DNA of 64,000 nt, from assembly GCF_022539315.1 (NCBI RefSeq), contig NC_066313.1, positions 28,247,059 to 28,311,058 of the forward strand, given 5' to 3'. The translations under genes were made by a program, and so were the position numbers. Positions 12,832 through 26,052 of the stretch are shown here, piece after piece (position 1 is the first letter of the stretch; the number at the start of each line of letters is the position of its first letter). The notes beneath the pieces are model-generated. The model ran no database searches and was not told where the DNA came from. It saw nothing but the letters and a program-made list of their open reading frames with translations. The DNA comes from Serinus canaria (Eukaryota; Chordata; Aves; Passeriformes; Fringillidae).

Positions 12832-15800
12832 CTGCAACGGCAAGCACAGCCCACCGGGCAGTCAGAAACCCGCCAAGGAGATACTAAGGCAAAAAAAGTT
12901 TAAAAAAAAATCTCAGTTAGGAGGGGTTTTACTTCAGGTTCATCTTAAACCATAACTCAACCACATGTTGGGTTTTTATTTGTGTTGAGATGAAAACATT
13001 TTCTACAAATCCTTCTGAAAAACAGCCTGCTCCAATCTCTCTTGGTTCATTAATTCTGTCACTTCCCAGTTCTCCTCAGGAGTCTTCTCTCCTTTATTTT
13101 TGTCTTTATCGTCTTTATCTCCTTAATTCTTTCTCCCTGCACTGTCATTGTCCACATAACTGTCATTTAACTTTCCAAAGCACACACAGAGGGATTCAGT
13201 CTGTGTGAAAGACTAAAGCAGCGATGAATTATCCAGTCATCACTGAGCACTGGGGTTGAAATTTTCTTAGATACTGTTTCACTGGATCTGAGTTAGTAGT
13301 TGGTCACTTCTAACACTGACATTTCTTCTCAAGGATCAGCTGTGCTTTTAAAAAGCCATTGCTGGAGACAGACAGTTTAATGCAGTGTCTTCCAGACCCC
13401 AGCACCATACCCTGGCAGGAGCAGAAGGCACCATGAGTACAGGGATGACAGCACCAGGATGCAGTCAAGAACTAAGGTGCTTAGCCTGTTGTTTGTTACT
13501 GCTCATCCTCAGAACACTTTGGGCAAATGCCTTCAAGTTTCTTCTGCCTCTCTGCTCCCTCACCACTTACTAGTCTCAAGCTATTAGATTTGCCACTGGG
13601 CAGGAGCAGAAATTGGTTTCTTATTGAACCCAAGCAGGCAGCTGCTGGCTCTTGAAAACTACAATAAATTATCGTCTGCTTATAAATGCCTACAGGAGAG
13701 GCTGAAGCCTTTGAGTGGAGCTGCTGAAACACTCATTGAGAAATTGACTTCAGACCACACAGACACTTCCAGTCAACCAGGCAGGAGACAAATGGCTTCT
13801 AAAGACACAGATAATTCTTCTGCCTTAATCCCAAAGCTGTTTGTTTATCATTTTAATAGCTCTGTTATCTGGGCTACAAAGAATGTTCACAAGCCAGCAT
13901 CTGAGAATCCAGCCAGAGTTCAAAACTTCCCTCCCTCACATTGTGCTGGGTAGCAAGAAAATCAGAATAAGGACTTTTTTTCCAAGAGCAGCAGAATCAT
14001 CAAACCTGCACTGAACATGAGTAGGGAGAGAAGTCTGACATGGCAACTCTCTAGCTCAGAAATATCACAGTGGAAATGTAAAGGGGAACAGAGGAGATAT
14101 TTGGGTAGGGTATTTGTCAAAAACTAGCTATAAAAAAAATACATGCAGTCATGCCATATTATAGGGGGAAAACAGTCCATTCATTCAACCTCAGAACTTC
14201 AAAAATTCAGGGCTCATAACTCCAGAAACTTTTCTGACAAACTTTTTTCAAGTCTTTCTTTAGTTTCTTATCTCTTTGGATTTTGTGTTTTTAAAATCTA
14301 CTCCAAGACCATAATGACCAGATTTTATTTTTAAATAAAAGCTGATATTCTTTAAGAACTTCAACATTTCAAAACCTGACATTGTAAAGATTTGGCAACA
14401 CTGGCTCTCAGAAGGTTTTTCTGCTCCTTAATGACTTTAGACGGCAGCAGATACATATTTTACATCTCCAAAACCCACCAAAAGCTAAGGAAATAAGAGA
14501 ATACTGTGCCTTTGACCAATTTCAATGTAGACAATATAAATTAGACAAATAATTAAGACACAGTGTACTATGCAGCATTGTAACAAATGGCTCACAAAGA
14601 CATTGAGAAAACCCAGTACATGACTTATTTCCTGTGAGAGTATTTGAAACACACAAATCACTGAAATTGTCTACCACAGCCCATCCATTCATTTCAGCAC
14701 CTACATAATGAGATCATTTCAACCCTCTTGATCCATGGTATACAGTTTCAGAGCTTTAATGAACATGGAAAGAAATAATAAAATGGGAGGTGAGAGGGGC
14801 AGAGGGGAACTCACACTTGGCTTTTTTACCACTGGGACAGACATCCCAGCACACTGACAGACATTCCAGCACAAGGCTAGCAGTGTGACTTAAGAGACCC
14901 TGAAATGAAGGGTAAGAGTTGCTTCCCTCACCAAACATTCCCCCTTTCCCTGACAGATGCTAATAAAAAATTACATGAGTATTTAAGAGATTGTCCTGCT
15001 GGGGAGTACCTGTAGAGGAGTAAGTTTTCCACAGGGAGACACTGACAGGGAAAGAGAAGTTACTTGCTCCAAATCTTCCTTTTGTACTTCCCCAAGTACC
15101 CCTAGTCCCTGGAAGCTCTGCAGGCCCTCCACACTTAACACACATCAAAATATCCACAAACACAAGGCCCAGGCTGGTTCTAACTTGTGATGACAGTCTG
15201 AAGAACAGAGGGTTCAGAAGGAAACCCAAGGTGTGACAGCAAGTGTACTCATCATACCACCTGCACTGGGAGCTGCAAATCTCACAGGAGCCAGCAGGTT
15301 TCACACCAAGTGAAAACATCTCCAACTGCTCAACTACAAGACTCCCAAAGCCACAGTCACTGGAAGCTACAGGTCTGCTGTCAAGCCAAATCCTCTAGCA
15401 ATGCACACAGACAAAGTCATCTCCCAGGGGATGAAGGACCATCATGACCATAAAAAGCATCTACTTTGAATCCAGTTATTTTCATCTCCTTAGTGTCCAT
15501 GCTGACACAGGGGAATACCTAACAGATGATTTCATCATGCACACTCTTAAATTGAAACTCAATAAATATATCTGAAGCATAACTCTCCTCCCCCTATCAC
15601 ACACCCTGATCATTTCATATTTTACAAGGCTTGCATCTGCACTAAGTGCTTTTGGTGACACGGGAAAATTTGGATCCATTCTAATCCAAGCTCCAGAACA
15701 ACTGGAGGAGAAAACATGTCCTATTCAGTGCGGTGTCAACTCTCCAGACTCTGCTCTCCAAACCTTAAAGAAAAGTTGCACTGACTTGAGCAGATGTCAT

Positions 15801-18122
15801 TCATACCTTAAGAGAAGTCCACAAAGCCAGAGACAGAATATGTGAACTTTCTATCGTTGGTGAGAGATCAACATCAAGGGAGATGTTGAACATAATAGCA
15901 GTGACAGAATAAATTATATACATCTTGAAGTGACCAGACACTTTTTTTAAATGTTAATTTTCCGTGCCTTGCCCAGCAATGTTAGTTTAATCTCAAGCTA
16001 CAGCAGGTCAGCAAGAACCAAAGTGTGCTATTGTGGTCAATCCCAACTTTTTTACACCTTGGGTCCTGATTCTGCTTTCCCTTCTTGGTACTAAAGCTAT
16101 TCCTGAGGGATGATGAAAAATGGGGAACCATACAGACTATAAAATCAAGGATGTTTGGCCATCTCCAGCTAAAACCTCTGTAATTACTCAGATTACAAAG
16201 CACACCAGCAAAACTTTTACTTCTATTTGATAATTCGAAGAAATTCCATAGACTGAAATGGCCATGAAAATCCTGCTAACTCTATGCCCCTAGATCACTA
16301 AGATGCCAAAGGCTCAAAAGGCCTGCAAAGTTGTCTTAAATAACATTGCTAAACTAGTAAGCTCCATGTGCAGTCCCAGGCAATACTCAGAGCCAGAAGC
16401 AATAGCCAGTAATTCAGGGAGTCCTGGTTGAGTGCTATCTGATCTGTTGGTCTCTGCTTTGGCTCAACACTTTCAAGCCTTCTGTTTCCTGCACTGTTGA
16501 TCTGAACTCGGTGGCCAAGATGACTACTCATTAAAGTAAGCAAAGCAAACTAAAAAGAAGCTGGGGGTTAAACCCTGTGCTAAATGACTTTATTAGGATG
16601 GCAAAACTGGAAAACTGGCAGTGGAATCGCTTCCCATTGAAGGAGCAATCAGGTAAAAAACAGGATTTTTCTGAAGCACAAGGATGTTGACTGTCTTATT
16701 TATAAGAAAAGTTTCAATAATATTCATTAGTAACTTCTTTAACAAAGTACAAATATTTCAGTTAGCATTCAGTCTGCTTTAATTTGCCTCTGTCTTCCAT
16801 TCACTAGTAATTACATGCATACAGCCTGGCAACTTTAATGCTGATTTGTATTACTAAATGTTCTAATATTGCTAAATATTTTAGTACTTGGTAATTTTTT
16901 TTAAGTTCTGCCTGCACAAGAGTTTGCAATCACAAAGCTTTCTTCTGCTGTGGAGGTAATTTGAGTCTGAAAGCACTAAACAGACATCCCAGACATGCTC
17001 TGACAATTCCTTTCCCATCTGAATTTCCTCACCAGGCACAGTTCTTAGGAACAGAGTAGTCAGAGGATGTTGTCCCATATTCACAATAGCAAGTTTTGCC
17101 AGAGGTCACAGGGCTTGGTGTTTGCTCTCTTGGGATTCCTTTAGCCTGAACTTATGCCCTACTCCTTGCCTTCTGTACTTCTGCAATTGCACCTTACAGT
17201 TTTTCTTGATCCCAATCTCACTCTATTTTACTGAGAGATGATTAACTAGATTAACTATCTTTCTTTGTCGGGTCCAGTCATGGGCTCTCCCCCAGGTTCA
17301 AAGACACAAGGCTCCTCAGAGCACATCCACCTCCTCACCACAGTATCTGTATCTTCCTTCCCAATGTTTTCCTCTGTCCAAATACTGTTTCTTACTCACT
17401 CATGCTCCCTGATTTTCTTTCTGCCATGGTCATTTCTTAATGAGTCACTCACAAAGCAAAACCATGGAGAAAACACAAAAATCTTTCAGCTCCAGCAGCT
17501 TTGGCTGAAGTGTTCCAATTCTGATAATTTCAACACTAACCCTCTTTCCTTTCACACGTGGTATCTCATTGAGATTCAGAGATCCTGCAGGGCTAGACAG
17601 CTGCCAAGAGCCCTTCAGCAAGGTCTTATTGACAGGGAGCACATCTTTAAACAGACTCCACAGTCTGACACATCTGCTTTCTAATATTAATCCCTCAGTC
17701 ATTACTGTTGGTAACAGCTCCCTCTTAAGTGTTTGTGGCAGCTGCTCAACACAAAATCATACTTTCCTGAGGATCTGAAAAATTGCAGCCAGCTGTCTCC
17801 AGTTGTTCGGTTTTCTTAGAGCTGCTCTGTCCAAGAGACTCCCCCCACTCCACGGCCACCCCCTTTCCCTGTTGGAATCGAGCAGAGCACAGCAGGCAGA
17901 GGGGTCCCCATTCATTCACTCACCCCTCCCAGGCAGGGGCATTTGCCAGCACAGCCCTGTGCAGTCCCACAGGCGGTTCCACTCCTGCTCCGGAGCTGGC
18001 TGCTGTGCCCGGAGAAAGTCGCTGTGCTTTAGCCAGAACATCCCTGCACCCTCGGCCTCATCCCCTGGAACTGCTGGCTGTGCTGGCAGGGATTGCTTCA
18101 CCTTACAGGTACTGCTGGGTGT

Positions 18123-18136
18123 CATTGAAATGCAAA
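18123..18136 (+). promoter_or_regulatory. Possible composite SOX-POU (SOX2-OCT4 type) motif
   Basis: The sequence CATTGAAATGCAAA has a SOX half-site CATTG and an octamer-like ATGCAAA, separated by two bases. This is the arrangement of the known composite element CATTGTCATGCAAA, with only the two spacer bases differing. It is a motif match only, in intron 1 of TEAD4. Function is inferred and uncertain. Confidence 0.3.
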
Positions 18137-18191
18137 CGAACCCGGACAATTCCCGTATTCGCCACCTTGGTGTAACATGAGCCAAATTCTC

Positions 18192-18283
18192 CTGCTACAG
18201 AGGATTCGAACCACAACATTTTCATATCTGATCAGCAGTCAGAAATTTTACCAAAAAAATTTAAATCAGTTCAGCCATAACAG
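18192..18283 (-). pseudogene. tRNA-Ser(GCT)-like pseudogene or tRNA-derived relic
   Basis: Read on the minus strand, a 92-base stretch folds like a class II tRNA. Bases 18283-18277 (CTGTTAT) pair along all seven positions with 18198-18192 (GTAGCAG), with two G-U pairs. An anticodon stem TCTGA/TCAGA (18243-18239 with 18231-18227) closes a 7-base loop CTGCTGA, giving anticodon GCT, which reads serine. A short variable arm with a GAAA loop follows. The Pol III B box GGTTCGAATCC (18212-18202) is perfect, and TGGCTGAACTG near 18278-18268 fits the A box. The defects are mismatches in the T stem, an insertion of about 13 bases in the D region, and a T7 run there (18259-18253) that would stop Pol III. 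It is therefore probably not a working tRNA. A tRNA-derived SINE head is an alternative, but I see no SINE body or tail. Confidence 0.45.
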
Positions 18284-18311
18284 ATGATATCCTGCTGCTC
18301 AGGCTATAAAG

Positions 18312-18330
18312 TTTATTATATATATATATA
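18312..18330. repeat. Short (TA)n run
   Basis: A run of alternating T and A (about seven units) lies next to the tRNA-like relic, in TEAD4 intron 1. Confidence 0.8.
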
Positions 18331-21300
18331 ACAATAAGAAAACCTGGAAACAGGAGCAACCAGGCACTTACTCCCATCTAGAACACCTAGCAAATGAACT
18401 TACACAATGTAGTGATACAAGGAAATTTGGGTTTAAGGAAGGAACAGTCCAAAATACTAAGAAACTTATTATTCAAGATGGAAGAGAGCAGTCAAACTTA
18501 CCAGAGGAAGAAGACTGGGAAATTCTATGGGACACTACAAGAATAGCTTAGTTCTTCTGAAAGAGAAAAATTAGTGCAATCAGTAGATGAGTAGCTCCCA
18601 GACGGTGCAACTCAAGGACTGCAGGAAAAACATACTGGAAAGGGAAAAGGTGGGGAAAGCAAGTATTCAATGATAAATAAAATTGGTGAAGGCTCACAGA
18701 CAAAAGAGGACAAAAATCATGGATATCTTTATAGGGTGTCTACAGAAAAAAATTAAGACGCAACTGGAGCAAGACCACTGAACTGTTCCTAGGAAGGTAA
18801 CAGCACTTTTGCAATACCAGACAGCAACCAGTTCCTCCGGCTCCTTGGGAACTGCACTCCCATTATTAAAGCAACCTGGAGACAGTGCAGATGGGTGGGA
18901 GATGCGGGTCACTGGGCCTCTGGAGAGGGCTTCACTCAAACACTCCATAAGAGCTTAGCCAGGGGCTGAGCCTGGCTGTCATCTCACTTTTTGCCTCAGG
19001 CCTCCTGCAATCCTGAGTAATGCTGGCTATTCCCTGTGAATAGCCCTATCCAGCCAGGAGAGCAGAGTAATGCTGCATAATCCCATGAATAAAACCAGTT
19101 AAGGTAAGTGTTACTGGCTGTAGAGGTCGTGAAAGCTCTTAGCAAGCAGCAGTGCCAGGCAAGGAGGAAAGAACAACTGAGATTTGCCTCTCTGTATTAG
19201 GCAAGGTAATAAACTCATTACATCCACAGGCTGCACGGTGAGATTTTTGTCTCTGTCTCAACACTGAGTAAGACTGGTTTACAAAGGAACAAGCACAGCT
19301 TGCCTGAGATCATATCCAACAGGAGGCTGGGCTCCAGCTGAATGCTTGTCACACTGCCTAACACAAAATCAAGCTGGGTTTGTTTGCTGCACCGAAACTG
19401 CCTGCAGCAGCTGCTGTTCAAAAGGCACCTGACTTCCCGAGCAAAGCAAAACAACTCTTAAATTATTGCAGTAGCCAGCTCTGGCTGAAACAGAGAGAGG
19501 ATGTAGTGTCCAGCAGAGTGATATAAATCAAAGCAAGGAGAGAGGAGAACTTCCATCAGTGCAGCCCTGGATAATGCAGTCAAACAGGATGTGATGAGAT
19601 AAGGCTGTGTGTGGCCTTGCACACCATCCAATCAGTTACATATGAGATAAAGGAAACAGAGCACAGAGCCTTGCTGCCCTAAGGAGGACAGGAAAAAACC
19701 TCACAACCCAACAACAAAACCCAAAGGCCAGCTCTGATCCCACTAGTCTAGGCATGGCCAGCTCGGGGGGCGATCCTGAGCAATGGGCAGCCCCTGCCCA
19801 GCTCCCACATACAGGCCACATCCCGAGGCCACCAGCCTGGACTGACAGAATGACTACTGGGTGATTTATGTCTCAGCTGGGAGAGAAAAATGAGCCAGCA
19901 AGGGCAGCAGAGATTGACACTGCCAGGTTGTGCTGGGACTGAGCCACGCATTGGGCTGGCCCCAGCTCTCAAAGGAACAGTGGAATTCCTGGGGAGTCAC
20001 TGTTATCTCCCATGTGGGAACTGTTCCCAGAGCTCCCATTCTCCCTGACTTTCCAAGACATGTGGCATGTGTTTCACAGCTTCCCAAAGAGATGAAGGTT
20101 GTGGCAGGGTGAAAATGGCTAGTCACCCTGGTGCTAGCAGCAGCAGTCCCCAGGAGTCATTCTCCCTGGAGCTGGTTAGAAAGCAAGGAACCAGGAGGGA
20201 GTTAAATAATCACATCCCTTCACAGAAGCATTGGTAGCGTCAGCTAACACAGGAAAATTGTAACTGTCCCTTTAGGTACAGACAAGTGTAGATATTGACT
20301 GACTAAACGACTTGGGAATGACCAAACCAAGCTAGAGACAGAAATAAATCAAGCTGAGCATCTTCCCAAAGAGTATTGTTCACCTAATTATTAAAGGATA
20401 GGGAACCTTCAATGGCAACCTAAAAAAACCTTGCTCCTAAACTTGCAGAAACTCATTTGTTCTGAAATCTCACCAATGGGCTCAAAAGCCCCATTCTACT
20501 TCTGGAAAAAAAATAGAGGATGAAGATGTAAGTAAACTACCCAGTGGAAAAATCAGAATAAGGTTAAAATCTAGACAAGAACTTCAAGGCAAGAAAAGGT
20601 TAACTTTGAAAGTGATTTGCACTCGCAAGTGGTAACTTCAGAGGGGCTCATGTCTGGAAACAGAGCATATTTTAAGGGTTTGCTGACAAGTAACAATAAG
20701 CTGATACTCATAATTCCCACTTTATGATATCAAAATCAAATCCTTATTTCCTAATCCTGCCTCCTGCTCATGACATCTTTCAATCTCTTCTCTAGGGCTC
20801 GAAGACAGATGCTGCAGCAAAGCCTCACAACTGTGACACAGCTAGCTCCCAGGACACTAATGGCAGAACTGAACATAAGCTCAGACAAGAGACAGATGTT
20901 TGCAAATCTCACCCAATGCAGTGAAAATGTTTCGCTCCAAACCAGTAGTCAGCGTCCAGGAGAAGAAATAGCTGAACCTGGGCTAAGAGACTTCCAAGAG
21001 AATAGACAGTGATCAGACAACCCATGAATGCAGTCAAATTTCCCTTCCTGTGGTGCTTGCAGGTGGTCTGTGTTGTGGGCATGACCTGTCTGGTCAGGAT
21101 TAAGCCCTCTACTAAAGGCTCAAGACAAATGCAAATCACTAGCAGGCAGAACAGGTATATAAAGTGGGACCAATGCTCAGTGCTCTTTTGAGTTTCCCTC
21201 CTTCAGTCAACCAATTACTCATGTGCTTTGATTTTAGTAGTAGCCAGGCATGAGCTCAAAGGGGTTTGATGCTTGTCATAAGGCAATGCCTAAGCAAAGA

Positions 21301-21736
21301 ACAGCCACGATGAAGCCCCAGCATCAAATGAATGAAGCCTACCCATGGGGTATCCAGATACCACCCCAGCTTGGTTTTGGGGTACACACTCCATCTGCAT
21401 CATGCAGCAGGTCAACATTCACTGCTTACACATTCAGTTCTTAAGGCTGACACTGAAGAAAGCCAATGTTTCTGTAAAACAATGTGAAATTTCCTAGCAA
21501 ACACACACCAGACCTTTCTGCCAGATTCCAGTGCTCCTACCAGTTTGACACATGAGAAATTAAAGCCACCCTTAGCTCAGACCAGTGTAATTTTGAGTCC
21601 AGAACTCTTTCCTCTCTCTAAATGTGGCATAAACATGCCATCATCTCCAACCTGCTGAACACAGAATGATTTCACAGAAAGCAAATTAAAATCATGAGAA
21701 TCTGTAATTACAACCCCAAACCTCAAGCAGGAATCG

Positions 21737-21740
<4 letters not shown>

Positions 21741-21769
<29 letters not shown>
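21741..21769. repeat. Poly(A) run, 29 bases
   Basis: Twenty-nine uninterrupted A residues lie in TEAD4 intron 1. The upstream 300 bases show no recognisable retrocopied gene or SINE, and no clear target-site duplication flanks the run. It is best described as a mononucleotide repeat. Confidence 0.9.
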
Positions 21770-21771
<2 letters not shown>

Positions 21772-24700
21772 TCAAAAACTGAAAAACAAACTTGTCCCCA
21801 GATATTACAGGAAAGTATGAACCTTCTGATTTATCTCTTTGCCCTTCCAGACCCTTCTTGTCAGGAAGGTCAACAGGTTATATACCTTCTGCTGGATTAA
21901 TCTACAGGAGAACAAGGGCAGCTAGCCAAGCAAAACTAGATTCTTAAAGGGACACAGCCAACCACAAACTGTGCTCCAGTTTTTAAAGCATGTTCTTACA
22001 AATAAAACCTGCGACCTAAAGCAGTGGAAAAAGATGCTGCTACTCTGTTTTTCAGAAGTATCCATCACTAAATGGACAAAAGCAGAGATTTACATGTTCT
22101 ACCTGCAGTTATTTTCCTCTGATCACATAGATCCTTCACAAACAAGTGAAGGCAGAGAAATAAATATTATTTTATTATTTTATTTTCATAAAGATAATTT
22201 AAAGAGCAGTGAGTGTGCTTGGATATAATCTTCTTAAACAAACCTCTCTTTTATGCCTTTTTTCCCCCCTAATCTGACAAGATTTTCAACCCAAAAGATC
22301 TGCCTAAATCCTGCTAGTCTGGTACAAATGAGCTTTATTTCAAGGAGCTTATGGAGATGAATGATCAAGTAAAATGAACTTAGGACACATTAATGAATCC
22401 TCCCTTTCCATTTCAGTTTACACCTGCTCCACGTTCTCTTGACATTTCCCCCTTAGTTCAAGCAGTCCAGGCTACAAGAGATTACACTTTGCCTGGACAT
22501 CTATCATTAATGGTTACCACGCTGTTGGAAGGGAGGCACTTTTAGGGCTACACTGATTTGTTTTCTCTTTGGCAATAGCAAAGCAGATGTTCCCAAGGCT
22601 TGCACCCAGGCTCTGAAAGCCACTGGCACTCATGTCCCAAAATACAGGAGGGTAAAACACCTACCCTTCGGCAATCGCATTCTAACGAAGGTAAGAACAA
22701 GGTAATTATAAACCTACAAGAGAACAGAAAAACAAGAGCCAGTGACTCAGCCAGTAGCACCAGGAACTGGAAAACCTGCCCCTCCCTAGCAGGAAAACAT
22801 CTAATTCATACGGTGTTAAAAACAAAGGGGAGCGACTGCATCATCTCCAGAAAAAGGAGGACCCAAGGGGCAGGAACAATAAAAACCAAAAACCTACCAA
22901 ACCCTCCCCCCATCCCCAAAAAGCCCCAAGAACTCAAAACACCACCACCTACCCCTAAAAAACTCTTTCTAATGATCTAGTCTCAGATCTTGTAACGAGC
23001 TCCATGCATGCCGACTCATGGCTTTTTTTACAAGGCTCTACAAAGGAACATGCCGGGCGTTTATTTAGCATGGTTGTTGGCAGAAGTTGCAAATATATGA
23101 ACATCCGTTCCTGTAAATCCTAATAAACCTGACTGCTCCTCAAAGGAAGATAGAAATGCTGTGAAGGTAAAGAATGAAAAGAACATAGTGACCAACAAAA
23201 TAAGTTTAGATTTAAAATAGCATTTGCTACTCTCTACAGAAATCACAACTAAAAATTACTTCAGATTGGCTTTGGAGAGCGCTGATTGTATTATTAGAAA
23301 ATTAACTAATGGCTTCAAAACTATGCATAATGATATATATTATATATGAGATACAAACAGAACCAACAGATACAGAAGGCATTTACTGGGTTGCTGCAGG
23401 GATCTTTGCTAGTCCAGTTGTCTTTGACATCTTAAAGATCTAAGACTGACTCAAAGTACTGTTAATGAACTTTGAGGGTGATACAGAATGAAGTTTACAA
23501 GCACCAGTGGGTAGAAACAATTTAAAGGATGTTAGTGTAAAAAAGAAAACAAAAGAAGCAAGGGAGACAAATAGAACTATGTGGGAAAAGTAAGGCAAAG
23601 AAAACCCAGAGATAAAATCAAGGAAAAAGCCCTGCTAGAAGAAGCAGGAGCTAAAGACAAGCAACAGTGAGAATGGTGAACAAATGAGAGAGTTGTCTGC
23701 AAAGCAAATGCTTCTGCAAAATGACCAATGTGATTTTAATCTGCCTGGGCTCAGATATCACTTCAGGCAAGGAAGAGAGATGAATCACCCCAACTCGTGG
23801 AATATTGGATCTCATTCTGACAAAGAAACACAGATAAACTGAATAAAGAGTATAAAGCACCCCAGATAATTAGACCTAGAAAATTGAAAAATATTATTAT
23901 TATACCCTCAATAGTAGGTGGTAGGAACTTAGAAGATGCAAATGCAGAGAGAAATAATAATCAATCATTTCAGAGAAATACACACCAAGGCAAAAACTGC
24001 TGCAGTAGAGTAAGAAAACTTTTCTGATGTACATTGGGTGATGAAAAACTTGCCCCAGAAAACTTTTATATGCCATGGGGGAGTGGGAGGGAAGAACCAA
24101 ACCAAACCCCAAAGCTAACAAATGAACAAAAGACAAACATGAACTATGGGGAAAATGTAATAGATCTTAAAAAAAAAAATAATACTGAATTTTACATTTT
24201 TAAGATTCAGTCATCAGATAAAACAGCAAATAGTTTTGCTCTCACAGGAGCGACTGTAAACATGGTCCAAGGAAACGTTGTTAAGAAAATGTCCCCATTC
24301 TTCTCCCACCCTTCCCTTCCTAGTCACTGCACCCCCTTTTCCAGACACACCAGCACATGACCATATAATTAACTTGACTGGAGAAAGAACAGATGTGGCA
24401 GAAAACCAACTTGCTAAAAGTGATAAAACTTGCTAAGAGCGTTACTTTTCCTCTGGATCAGTCCCGGGCAGTGGACAGCAGTGCCAGTGCCCCTGCCAGT
24501 GACAAAGCACAGAGATGTGACAAGTAAGGAAATGGGCACTTTGAGGCTCTGGGGACACGTCCACAGCAGTGCCAGCTGAACCCTTTGTGGACCCACCCCT
24601 TGGCTTACACTGGGATGGAACCAAGAGCTGGGAGATACAGAAAGGGACCGTAATACCAAGGAAGGAAAGCTGTGAATGAGCATGCAAACAGAGCTGAAAG

Positions 24701-25167
24701 CTGTAACTCTTGGAAACAGTACTTTTCAGCAACCCTCTCAAAACTCTACTTACTCTGCTTGAATTCTATGAAACTAGTACCTGAGTAAGAAAACCAACAG
24801 GAACTGTGATTTTATGTGAGGCACAGACAAGATACTGTGACACGAAGCCCTTTTTCTCTTTAAAGCTTGGCAGAACTATTTTCATACCATTTTCCCACAG
24901 ATGTTCTTTAATACAGCAACATTGAAATGCTTATCACAATAACAGCCTAAAATACTTTGAAACCATTGGTAGCATTAATTTAAAAATCAAAAATAGTGGC
25001 AGGATCCAAGAGAGTGGAGAAATTCCTGGTAACCGTTCTCACACACATTTATTTGCTTCCAGGATCACCTCCAAGAGGACACAAACAATGAGAGATAGCC
25101 CGGTTTAGAGACTGATAAAACTGTTGCATGCTTAAGTTTGAGAGAGCCATTCCCACTGGGATTTAGG

Positions 25168-25220
25168 AAAGCCTGAAAAGGTGACTGCACCCACTGCAAA
25201 AAAGCCTGAGAAGGTGACTG
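25168..25220. repeat. Short tandem duplication, period 33
   Basis: The 20-mer AAAGCCTGAAAAGGTGACTG at 25168 recurs at 25201 with one change (A to G). This is a two-copy local duplication in TEAD4 intron 1. Confidence 0.85.
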
Positions 25221-26025
25221 GCTGCCCTTCACTCTGCCAGCCCGAATTCCAGAGAAAACCAGAGTCCCTTAGCATCCAGCAGTCCGTCTGTATTCACTAC
25301 AGGACGATCCCAGGCTCTTCTCTGTCACGAGAACAAGCTATCGAAACCCAAAGGCTTTAATTGCACAGGTGAGTGTAGAGCAGCCTCAGCCCAGCCCCAG
25401 CACTTGCTGTGTACCCACTCTGCTTTCCTCTTGCTCTGCTCCTCTCGCTCCTCTCCGTTACTCTCTGCCCTGTCCTGCTGCCCACTTCCATCTGCGGGAG
25501 AACAATAAAACCTCTCACATCTGCCCAGACAGATGGACAGACAGGTGAACCAATGCTCTGCTCATTCTGGACACAGACACCGCCATCAGGTCCTGGCCAA
25601 GCCGACCTGTCCCCAGTAACAGGAAAAGCGAAAAATAAATCCAATCCCTAAATCTCCTTTTCCCCTGTTCAGCCCCCTACACTTGAAAAGTATTTTGCAT
25701 CGCTTATTTGTAGAGGAGTCGCAGAACCCAACTCTTAAGGTTAGAAAGTAACGAGTGTAACTCCAGGTTAAACAAAAACAAAGTTGGTAATTAGTTGTGG
25801 TTAGTTCTGAGTTTTTGTTTGTTTTTGTTAGGGTTTTTATTTAACATATGTGATCGTTCAATATAAAATACTTTACAGAAGTCCATAAAACATGTGGAGT
25901 TACACTTCTTCCCTCTTCTGCAAAAAAAGCCTCATCCTTAGCATCCCATGCAAGAAACTGTTTAAACGGAATTATCTGCACAAGACAAAAGATTACTCCG
26001 GAAAGCTTTTTGTTTGGTTGGGTTT

Positions 26026-26052
26026 TTTTTTTGGGTTTTTTTTTTTTTTTTT
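26026..26052. repeat. T-rich low-complexity tract
   Basis: Two T runs are separated by GGG, followed by a G/T-rich stretch. The tract lies at the edge of the TEAD4 CpG island. Confidence 0.85.

Noticed and set aside
12803..12847. An upstream extension of the TEAD4 reading frame past the TTG
   Set aside because: The extension crosses the splice acceptor at 12832, so its first residues are intronic. The frame within the exon is open but has no ATG.
17783..18185. Three overlapping 89-130 residue open frames
   Set aside because: Overlap on both strands, no start context, no family similarity; explained by the local GC-rich patch.
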